DNA from: Paenibacillus baekrokdamisoli
GTDB taxonomy: Bacteria > Bacillota > Bacilli > Paenibacillales > Paenibacillaceae
Length of the DNA stretch: 64,000 nt
Direction of reading: 5' to 3'
Assembly: GCF_003945345.1 (NCBI RefSeq)
Contig: NZ_AP019308.1
Span: 2,790,001 to 2,854,000, forward strand
The notes beneath the pieces are model-generated. The model was not told where the DNA came from, made no database searches, and worked only from the letters and a program-made list of their open reading frames with translations. Shown here one piece after another: positions 53,261 through 62,100 of the stretch (positions are counted from its first letter, which is position 1; every line of letters begins with the position of its first letter). Both the position numbers and the translations under genes were made by a program.

Positions 53261-53875
53261 CTATGGTTTGTACGTCACATTATCAGGTTCATTCATGATT
53301 TCCAGCATTTTTTTGCTAGCAATGACCCACTTATCGTCGAGCAATACCGTAAGCGCAGTCGTTCTGGATATAGTTTTGTAATTTAATGAATCAACAGCAG
53401 CCTGCAGCTTGGTATAAACCTCGAACACCTGCTTGAGATACGCTCGTTCTGCATCGGTCAGTGACCCTTCATGATTGCCAATTGCTTGTAAGGATTGGTC
53501 TACTTGCTCGAGAAATTCAGCTGCATTACGTTTAGGGGAAGCAAGTAATGGCTTCTCATTGGTAATCGCTGCTTCATCTATGATCCGAACCAAATCACGT
53601 TTCTCATTGAAGGCGGCTATAAGCGCACTCTTCGCAGCAAGACGCTTCCCGATATCATCGGTATCTAACAGAGCTTGGACGTTAGTCAGAACTTGACTGA
53701 CATGAAGCTTGGTTTGCTTCGCCGTGTCCATAACTGCAAATCCCCGATCTGCAAGCTCGTTTTGATTAGATTGAATAGACCTTGTGAACAGGAACAGATT
53801 AGCGGTCACGCTAAATGTAAGCAATAGAAGTACGATTGGGGTAAAAATGGGACGTTTCTGCTTTGGCTCCTCCAC
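53261..53875 (-). CDS. Hypothetical membrane-anchored coiled-coil protein
   Basis: 204 residues: a short N-terminus (VEEPKQKRPIFTP), one membrane helix (IVLLLLTFSVTANLFLFT), and a helical extracytoplasmic part (QNELADRGFAVMDTAKQTKLHVSQVL...). Not recognised. The start is GTG 53873-53875 with TTGGAGG 8 nt upstream; the open frame reaches 86 codons further but without SD. It lies downstream of sbcC with a 270-nt gap that holds a perfect inverted repeat. Confidence 0.65.
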   Translation of the reverse strand: MEEPKQKRPIFTPIVLLLLTFSVTANLFLFTRSIQSNQNELADRGFAVMDTAKQTKLHVSQVLTNVQALLDTDDIGKRLAAKSALIAAFNEKRDLVRIIDEAAITNEKPLLASPKRNAAEFLEQVDQSLQAIGNHEGSLTDAERAYLKQVFEVYTKLQAAVDSLNYKTISRTTALTVLLDDKWVIASKKMLEIMNEPDNVTYKP

Positions 53876-54040
53876 GGATGAACCTCCAAATGATAAGCAG
53901 TCTCGAATTAGAGCTGCTTTTTCTAGTAGTAGTAAGAAGAAGAAAAATCGGTTGACACTGTTCTTGACGGAACTGCTGTTTCTTCCCTCGCATGATCCAA
54001 AAAAGAGATAAGTGTGAGCCTTGCAGCTTCTTGTTGTGAA

Positions 54041-54061
54041 ATAATCTATTCCATAGATTAT
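54041..54061. promoter_or_regulatory. Perfect 9-bp inverted repeat between sbcC and the next gene
   Basis: ATAATCTAT-TCC-ATAGATTAT, upstream of the 53875 gene. On the plus strand it is followed by CTTTTT. It may be an operator for a dimeric regulator or an AT-rich hairpin. Confidence 0.4.
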
Positions 54062-54144
54062 CTTTTTACGTGTGTGAATGCAAGCACCCAATGGTTCGAT
54101 ATGTGAAGGAATTAAGACAATCCCTCTCAGCAATCCTTACGGAT

Positions 54145-57100
54145 TTACATCGTCTCCAGTTCAACCAAGCTGCCTCGTCCAGAAGGCTCCGAAGCCGTCA
54201 CGATTAATCGACGCGGCAATCTTGCCCTCAGCTCGGGTACGTGGCTGATAACGCCTACGGCAAGGGTATCATTATGCAGCTTCTCAAGCGCTGTAATGAC
54301 AGTATCTAGAAGCTCAGGATCTAGCGTCCCAAAACCCTCGTCTAGAAAAAAGAACTGCAGCGGATATTTACCCCTCAGCTGGATTTGTCCAGATAGCGCA
54401 AGGGCGAGCGCAAGAGAGGCCAAAAACGTTTCGCCGCCGGACAGCGTCGACACTGGCCGCCTAATGCCACCATTCGCATCATCTCGAATAACAAAACCTC
54501 CGCTGGAATCCACTTCCAGCGCATAACGGCGTTTGGTCAAGAAGCTTAGCCTCTCTGAGGCAGCTCGGCATACTTGTACAAGCTGCTCCTCCGCCACGTA
54601 TTCGACGAATGCATTTCCTCTGAAAATCGTTTGCAGCGACTTTAATCGCCCTGTGAGCTGCTCCATCTGGATACGTTTCGTTTCAAGTGTATTCCATCGG
54701 TTTTGTTTGGTCTTGAGCTCATCAAGATCGCGCTCTGCCTTAGCCGCCGTTTGTAGTGCAGATTCATTGGTCGTACGTGCTAGGTTCAGTATAGCGACAC
54801 ATTGTTCCCACTCTTCATTAGTTAAGCTTCGCCCTTGCAATTGATCCCTTAGCAGTTCGATCTGTGCAGCTAGCTGCTGTTCCGTTTCACGGAAGCGAGT
54901 AATCTCTTCTGTCATACTTGCTTGCTGAGTGAGCAGCAGCTGCAAACCAGAGACTTCCTCATCGGATTGAAATGGCGATTCTGCTAGCGCAGACTTCCAG
55001 ACTAACTGTGTTTCGTTATGTCTTGCATCAGCTGTTCGCTCCGCTTCGAGCGCAGCACTTCGCTGCTCGCCTGCTTCATTCAGTGCTGCTTGTGAGGCTT
55101 CATGAGCTTCTTTGCAATGTTTGAATTTCTTACGCAGTACAGTAAGCTCCAGCTCAGCCGCTTCCAATAATTCAGCTGCCGGTAGTCCTTTGGTCCACTG
55201 GAGCAGTTGTGCTTGCTTCTCAGCAAGCTGCTTCTTATACCCTTCCAAATTCAGGGAAAGCTCTAACACTTCAAGCTGAGCGGATTGTGCTAGTTTCTCA
55301 TTCTCTTTAACTAATACTGCGGTCTCTTCTATGAAGCTAACGCTGCGTTCCAGACGGTTGCGAAGCTCATCGGAAGCATGGTCTCTTCGCTCCATATCGG
55401 TTAATAGCTCCTGAGCCCGTTCTGGCTTCACATCTGCGCCAAATTTCTCTCTCCATTGTGACAGCTCCTGATTCATAGCTTCTGAAGCTTCCGTATTTCT
55501 AGTTTGGGCACTGTTTAGCATCGACAAGAGGGAACGTTCCTCATTGGAAATAAGCTCAAATTGGCGTACTTCCTCACTGTACTGGTTGCGGCTGGTACTC
55601 CATTCAACCTCTTTTGCTGCAAAAAAGCGATCCTGCTTGGAGCATCTATGATCCGCTTCCGATAGACTTTCTTCGATGATCTTCAATATGGAATCTGCAA
55701 GAATGGGATCGAAGACCGGAGGCAGCTGAGAAAGGCGAGATAATTGGAATATCTCGGCATCTGAATGTGATTGGGACAGAAGCAGAGATTGAGATTGAGA
55801 TTGAGATTGAGATTGAGATTGAGATTGAGATTCAGATTGAGATTGAGATTGAGACTGAGATTCAGATTGAGATTGAGACTGAGATTCAGATTGAGCCTGT
55901 GAGATAGGCAGAGTTATAAACTCTTTCTGTTGGTTGCCTTGCTCCGAGGCTGCTGCCGCTTCACTTTGAGTGCTTAACCAGCTTGCTCTTACATCTGCTT
56001 CTGCAGCTGTTGGCAAGTTATTATCTTTTGCTAAACGGTCTAGTGGTGCCTCCGAAATAATGAGTTCTTGAAGTCGCTCAAGAGCGGATGCTGCTTTGGA
56101 ACGTAACGGTGTGACTCGAAGAAGCAAGCTTTGCGTTTGCTGCAGCGCCCGCTCCCACGATACTATTCTATCTTCCTCTTCGCTTTCAATCGCTGCTGTT
56201 GCCCTATTTCCATGCAAAAGGGGATGTTCACAGGAGCCGCAAACCGGACAGGACTCCCCATCCTTCAGTCCTTCTGCAAGCATCGCGGCTAGCTGTAAAC
56301 GTTGATATTCACGCTGCTCCTTCCGAACACCTGTTATCCATGCTGGTAGATGCTCGCTTGCATGCTGCAGATTGTTTTCGAGCTGCTGAAGCTCGTTTAA
56401 TGATGGCGTGAGCCCATGGGAATGCTCAATCAGACGATACCAAGCTTCACTTCGCTTGGTCGTGGCGATTGCAGCCTTGCTGTTGAGAAGCCTATGTTGC
56501 TCATTCAAAGCGGCTGCTTCACGCTGCGAGGCTTCCAGCTGTGACCGGAGTCCGTCATACTGCTGCAGACGACGGGAGAGCGCGCTGCGCTGCTCCCTAT
56601 CAGCAGCGGTAAGCTCTATGGTTTTGAGCTCGGCCTTGAGCTCGCTCTGCTTGGCAGCGGCTCTGCCGAGCTTGTCCTGCGCGGCGGCGGCTAGCTCACC
56701 GTAGCTGCGCTGCCTGGCGGCAGCATCCGCATAGCGATGCTCGCCGCTAGCGGTGCTCGCGGCAAGCGCGGCGGCTTCGCCTTCAAGCCGCTGCGCTTGC
56801 GCGAGCTGGTCGAGCCGCAGCGCTAGGCGCGGCTCGGACGCCGCGGCTTCGGCGGCTGCCGCCGTCCACGCGGCGGCGGCGGCCGTGGCCGCCTCTAGCC
56901 GGGCGGCATGCGCCAGCCCGGCGGCCTCGCGGCGCGAAGCGGCAGCTCGCAGCGCCGCTTCGGCCGTGCCGGCAGCGGCGAGCGCGGGCATAAGCCGCTC
57001 CGCCGCCGCGAGGCGCTGCAGTTCGCGCGCCAGCGCCGCAATGCGCGGCGCCTCCGCTTGCTGCGCTTCCTGCAGCGCTTCCTTCGCACGGAGCGCTTCC

Positions 57101-57864
57101 AGCCGCTCGCGCACATGCAGCCGCTCCGCGTGCTGCTGCTCCGCCTCAGCCAGCGCAGTTCGCGCTGACGCTGCGGCGGCTGCCGCTTCGCGGTGTCGTT
57201 CCGCCGCTGCATCTACCGCGGCGGCGGAAGCGTCGCCGAGCCCAAGCTGCTCGGCTGCCGCCTCATTCAAAGCGGCTTCCGCCGCCTTCATACGCTGGCT
57301 TAGCTTCAGCGCCAGCCCATCCCCAAACCGCTCCAAACGAAACAACCGCTGCAGCATCGAGCGGCGATCTTTACCCGTAAGCGAAAGGAATTCCGCGAAT
57401 TTCCCCTGCGGAAGCACAACGGCACGGGTGAAATCCTGCATCGTAAGACCGATTCGCTCTTCAACGCAGCGCGTCACCTCGACTAGCTTATCGGCGAGGA
57501 CAACATCGCCGGCATCCGTAATCTCAATGAATCGACTGATTGAATTGTTTATTGTGATATCTCCGCTGCGCTTGAACTGACGCTCTACACGGTAACGACG
57601 CTTCTCTCCCGCACCGACCAGCTCAAATGTAAAGGCTACCGCGAGCTGCTTCTCTGCTTGATTCATAATGCCTTGTGTACCATTGGCTGCCCGTTCTACC
57701 TTGCCGTACAGAGCAAGCGTAACAGCATCCAGAATGCTCGACTTTCCGCTTCCGGTCGCGCCGAATATTCCAAACACACCCGCTTCACAAAGCCGCTCAA
57801 AATCGACCTCCTGCGCTTCACGATAGCTCTGAAGTCCGCTTAGCCGAAGCAAAATCGGTTTCAT
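54145..57864 (-). CDS. sbcC: Exonuclease subunit SbcC (Rad50-like)
   Basis: 1239-residue SMC-type ATPase that with SbcD cleaves DNA ends and hairpins. Walker A GATGSGKS at the N-terminus, a long coiled coil with the zinc hook CPVCGSCEHP near residue 540, C-terminal signature LSGGETFLASLALALALSG and Walker B FFLDEGFGTLDPE. Two oddities: residues about 200-400 are extremely Ala/Arg-rich and GC-rich, and residues about 657-693 are a Ser-Gln/Ser-Glu dipeptide repeat from a DNA hexamer array. Its ATG overlaps the sbcD stop (TAATG). Confidence 0.95.
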   Translation of the reverse strand: MKPILLRLSGLQSYREAQEVDFERLCEAGVFGIFGATGSGKSSILDAVTLALYGKVERAANGTQGIMNQAEKQLAVAFTFELVGAGEKRRYRVERQFKRSGDITINNSISRFIEITDAGDVVLADKLVEVTRCVEERIGLTMQDFTRAVVLPQGKFAEFLSLTGKDRRSMLQRLFRLERFGDGLALKLSQRMKAAEAALNEAAAEQLGLGDASAAAVDAAAERHREAAAAAASARTALAEAEQQHAERLHVRERLEALRAKEALQEAQQAEAPRIAALARELQRLAAAERLMPALAAAGTAEAALRAAASRREAAGLAHAARLEAATAAAAAWTAAAAEAAASEPRLALRLDQLAQAQRLEGEAAALAASTASGEHRYADAAARQRSYGELAAAAQDKLGRAAAKQSELKAELKTIELTAADREQRSALSRRLQQYDGLRSQLEASQREAAALNEQHRLLNSKAAIATTKRSEAWYRLIEHSHGLTPSLNELQQLENNLQHASEHLPAWITGVRKEQREYQRLQLAAMLAEGLKDGESCPVCGSCEHPLLHGNRATAAIESEEEDRIVSWERALQQTQSLLLRVTPLRSKAASALERLQELIISEAPLDRLAKDNNLPTAAEADVRASWLSTQSEAAAASEQGNQQKEFITLPISQAQSESQSQSQSESQSQSQSQSESQSQSQSQSQSQSQSLLLSQSHSDAEIFQLSRLSQLPPVFDPILADSILKIIEESLSEADHRCSKQDRFFAAKEVEWSTSRNQYSEEVRQFELISNEERSLLSMLNSAQTRNTEASEAMNQELSQWREKFGADVKPERAQELLTDMERRDHASDELRNRLERSVSFIEETAVLVKENEKLAQSAQLEVLELSLNLEGYKKQLAEKQAQLLQWTKGLPAAELLEAAELELTVLRKKFKHCKEAHEASQAALNEAGEQRSAALEAERTADARHNETQLVWKSALAESPFQSDEEVSGLQLLLTQQASMTEEITRFRETEQQLAAQIELLRDQLQGRSLTNEEWEQCVAILNLARTTNESALQTAAKAERDLDELKTKQNRWNTLETKRIQMEQLTGRLKSLQTIFRGNAFVEYVAEEQLVQVCRAASERLSFLTKRRYALEVDSSGGFVIRDDANGGIRRPVSTLSGGETFLASLALALALSGQIQLRGKYPLQFFFLDEGFGTLDPELLDTVITALEKLHNDTLAVGVISHVPELRARLPRRLIVTASEPSGRGSLVELETM
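55785..55898 (-). repeat. GAGATT hexamer array inside sbcC
   Basis: Eighteen in-register hexamers on the plus strand: 13 GAGATT, 3 CAGATT and 2 GAGACT, followed by GAGCCT. In the gene's frame they encode SQ and SE dipeptides. Confidence 0.92.
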
Positions 57865-59087
57865 TAGCCTTCGCCTCCTTCCAGCTGGTCAACCCGCTCA
57901 TCCGAATCATTGACCGCTGTACGCTCATCATCCTCAGCGATAAGCTCCAAAAACAACTGTACAGTATCCACATCCGGCTCTGCTCCACCTGTTTGACGGG
58001 AGAAGAAGCGACGAAAAAGCTCTTCAGCTGGAAGCTGTTCACGCGAACGAGTATCCACTTCAGCAGATGCTGCAGTCTCTGGATAAACAGGGCGGATATG
58101 TACAAGTCCTTCATGCTGACGCCGCAGCTGCTGAATATGCTGCAGCGTCATAGACTCCGTCATCCATACATCTAGATCGATCCAAGCACGGGCATCGCGC
58201 CCTTCCTCCAGCCAGCTATGAACCTCCGTTAGCCCGCCTTTTGCCACCCATCGAACTAAAGGCCTGCCGCTGCTAAGCAGCACTTCACGAGGCTCAATCA
58301 AGCTCCCTGGCTTCGCATCCATAACCACAACCGATTTCGCTTGTCCTGCCTCAGAAAAACTATAGGCAAGAGGAGATCCGCTGTAGCGCATGCGTTCGTC
58401 ACCGTCCACCCGCTGCGGCCGATGCAAATGACCAAGAGCCACATACTGGGCGCCAACTCGCAGCGCCGAGGGATCAACCGTATACGCACCGCCAATTTGG
58501 ATAGGCCGCTCTGAATCCGTCTCCAAACCACCTAAAACATAAATATGACTCATCGCCAAATTTACCGTATCCGCTCGGAATGATTCGCCAAGCTTGGCCA
58601 TTAAACGCCCCACTCGCTCGGAATAAGCGCTTCGAAGCACAGTCTCATCGGTTGCCTCACTCAACAATTCTCGCAATCGCGACTCCGATGGATAGGGTAG
58701 GCCCGCAATGATCGCTCGCTCTCCTGTTCGAGCAACATCGACTATCATAGGCTCATCAGTTGGCATACCAATAAGTCTTATGTTGCTAAGAGAAGCAAGG
58801 GGTGCCGAGGCTGATACACGCTCAGGATGATCGTGGTTCCCTGCAATGACGGCTACCGTCCGCTTGCCCCCATCCGATAACCGCGAAAGAGCTTCATAAA
58901 ACAGCTGCTCCGCAGCCGCTGGCGGATTAACGGAATCATAAATATCACCTGCAAGCAGCACTAGATCAATTGCCTCATCCTTCACAATTGCCGCTAGCTC
59001 ATCGACAAAAGCCTCCTGCTCCTGCAGGCGACTCCGCCCCTCGAGCGACCGTCCAAAGTGCCAATCCGCTGTATGCAAAATGCGCAT
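57864..59087 (-). CDS. sbcD: Exonuclease subunit SbcD (Mre11-like)
   Basis: 407-residue metallophosphoesterase nuclease: RILHTADWHFGRSLEG, LLAGDIYDSVNPP, VIAGNHDHPERVS and LGHLHRPQ carry the metal ligands. The C-terminal part binds SbcC. The start is ATG 59085-59087 with GGGGA 8 nt upstream; the TTG immediately after the addA stop is less likely. Overlaps sbcC (TAATG). Confidence 0.95.
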   Translation of the reverse strand: MRILHTADWHFGRSLEGRSRLQEQEAFVDELAAIVKDEAIDLVLLAGDIYDSVNPPAAAEQLFYEALSRLSDGGKRTVAVIAGNHDHPERVSASAPLASLSNIRLIGMPTDEPMIVDVARTGERAIIAGLPYPSESRLRELLSEATDETVLRSAYSERVGRLMAKLGESFRADTVNLAMSHIYVLGGLETDSERPIQIGGAYTVDPSALRVGAQYVALGHLHRPQRVDGDERMRYSGSPLAYSFSEAGQAKSVVVMDAKPGSLIEPREVLLSSGRPLVRWVAKGGLTEVHSWLEEGRDARAWIDLDVWMTESMTLQHIQQLRRQHEGLVHIRPVYPETAASAEVDTRSREQLPAEELFRRFFSRQTGGAEPDVDTVQLFLELIAEDDERTAVNDSDERVDQLEGGEG

Positions 59088-59114
59088 CGTTTGTTTCCCC
59101 ACTCTCTTGTCCAA

Positions 59115-62100
59115 CTAAAATAGCTTCACAGATTTAGCTCCATCAAAAAAGTACACATAACACTCATTGACCTGACGCCCCATAATACGCTGAAGCGCTT
59201 CAGCATACAGCTCCAATTGAAACCGATGCCGCTCAGCCGCTTGCTCCCACTGTTTCATAGATATCGTGTCAGTCTTATAATCAAGCAGTACAAGACCGCC
59301 CTCATCTTCAAACAAACAGTCAATAACGCCTTGTATAAGAATAGGCTCCTCATCCAGCGCTTCATTCGCCTGTGGATAGACACGGGATGCCGGAAACGTA
59401 CAGCTAAACGGTGTTTCCCGCCTTACCCACTGTGCCTCAACAAGCCGACGACCCACCTTTTCCTGGAAAAACGAAGCGACGGCTGCAATGTTGACTGCTT
59501 TCGCCTGCATCGCAGATAACAAGCGTCGTTCCTGCAAAGAATCAACCGTGTCTCTTACAAGCTGCTCATCCACATCTGTTGAAAGTGGAATATGCTGCAT
59601 GACCAAGTGACTGACAGTTCCTCTTTCAGCTGCAGTAAGCGAAGCTTCCTCCATAAATTTCGGACGCCGCAGACGGAACGTATACTCACCACCACCGTCT
59701 ATCACAACAGGTAAAGATGCCGCTCCATCCAAGCTAACACCATGCGTATCAAAGCTTGAAGCATCTACATCCAACAGCAATTCCAGCTGAATATCGGTCA
59801 TTTCGGGCTCGAAAATAGGCTGGTCTGCCTCTTGCAGCTGGACCCCAGTTATCGGCTCTTGTAAAAGTAAAATAGCCGCATCCTCATCAACAGCTGTCTC
59901 TGCATGCAGCCGTTTCATCTCAGTAACTGATGTTTTGGCAGCAATGGTTGTGGCCGCTGCATAGGGGTACTGCCAGGTCAGACGCCGATCAATCTCATCC
60001 GCTGCTTCTAAAGAGACAGGCAGAGGTACAAGTGCCTGAACCGCTTGCAATCGTTCTTCAAAAGCTGCTACAGCCTCGTCATCGACCGCGATGGAAGCGG
60101 CCGCTTCAACACCAAGCATGGACGCAGGGACAACCATGGTCTTCCAGTCACGGAAAGAACCTTCGGATGGAAATCGAAGAACAGACTTTTCCATGGGAAA
60201 GTCGACCAATTGTCCTTCTGATTGACCCTCTGATTGACCCTCTGATTGACCTTCTAAATGACCTTCTAAATGACCTTCTGATCTATCTTCCGATTCACTG
60301 TCAATTCGCATAGATCCCTGAGTATCTAGTTGATCCTTCTCTTCCTTCTTGCTTTCATTCATGCTTACAATCTCATTCTTGCTTTCAATCTTGCTCTCAA
60401 GCTTGCTCTCATTCTTGCTCTCATTCATGCTTCCACTCTTGCTCTCGTTCTCGTCTTCATCTCTGCCATCGTTTCCACTATTCCCAGCACCATCGATGCT
60501 GCCAAGCCCTTCTATTAACCCGCTCCGCCCCAGCTCCGCATCTCTCTCAATCGTAATCGGAATACCAGCATCCATCGCAAGAGGACCCACCCAATCAATG
60601 AATCGCTTGGCTTGTGCGAGTCGGAAGTCTGGGAGCTTCCCTTGCGGATCGAGTGCGGTTTGCCAGCGCTGAAGCTGCTTCGCAGCATCCGCAACCGTTC
60701 CGACGAGGAACATTTTCTCCTTCGGTCTAGTCAGAGCCACATATAAGATTCGCATCTCTTCTGCGAGTGTTTCCATCCGCATTCGCTGGCGAATAGCCAA
60801 ATAAGGGAGTGTCGGATAGCTGACTCTGAGCTCTGTGTTAACAAACCGTGGTCCGAAGCCAAGCTGCTTATGCATAAGAAACGGACTGTTCAAATCTCGT
60901 CGATTAAACAGCTTTCCAAGACCAGCGATGAACACGACGGGAAACTCGAGTCCTTTGCTTTTATGAATAGACATAATACGTACGACATCTTCCTGCTCAC
61001 CTAATGCTCGAGCCGTTCCTAGATCGCCGCCGTTCTCACGCATCCGATCGATAAATCTCAGAAACCGGAATAATCCGCGAAGAGTTGTCGCTTCATATTG
61101 CCGAGTACGATCATGCAAGGCCCGGAGGTTGGCCTGCCTCTGCAAGCCCCCAGGCATCCCGCCCACGAGGTCGTAATATCCCGTTTCGCGATAGATTCGC
61201 CACAGCAGCTCTGCAAGCGAGCCTCTCCTTGCTTCTTCGCGCCAGATCTCCAAGGAACTCAGAAATCCGTTCAGCTTATTCCTTGTTTCCTCTGCAAGCG
61301 AAGGGTCATTAACCGATAAGATAACCGCATCGTAATAAGAAGCTTTGCCTGCTAGAATTCGAATCATCGCAAGCTCTTCGCCGTTCAGTCCCACAAGGGG
61401 TGAACGCAGCGCTCCGGCAAGCGGAATATCTTGGTAGGGATTATCAATAATGCGAAGCAACGACAGCATCGTCTCTACTTCCGTCGCGTCAAAATATCCG
61501 CTGCTCAGCTCCGCATAGGCTGGTATTCCTTGCGCTTGGAGCTCCTCAATAATAAGAGGTGCCCACTGCTTATCTGCACGAAGCAAAATAACAATATCGC
61601 GCCATGCGAGCGATCGCTTCCGTCCGCGTTTGCCATCAAACACTTGGAAGGGCTGCGACTGATACCCGCCTTCTTCCTCCCGCTGAAGTCCCTTAAGACG
61701 AGCGATTTGGGCTGCAATCCACCGCGCTTCCAACTGCACCGTTTGCAAATCCTCCGCTGTCTCTGCAGCAGTCTCTCCCGCTTCTCCATCCATCGATAGA
61801 TCCGCAGTTGGTCCAGCATCCTCTTCGGGATTCGTTTCTACTGCTCCACGATCTAATAAGGCAAACTCGACCGCATACCGCTCTGGAGAACCGCCTTCAC
61901 TGGAAGAAGGATACGCTGCCCCGCAGACAAGCTCCGCGCGTTCATCATAATCCATCTCAGCTGCCTTCTCGCGCATAATAGCCCGGAAAACATTATTCAC
62001 TCCGTCAACGACCTCGGAACGGCTGCGGAAATTCCGCGCAAGATCGATGCGAATCCCTCGGTCTATACCCGTAATCGGTTCTGCTTCTATCACCGCTGGA

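Noticed and set aside
56753..57580. Long plus-strand open frame of Ala/Ser/Arg composition opposite sbcC
   Set aside because: It is antisense to a well-supported coding region and exists because of the high GC and alanine codons of sbcC; no SD.
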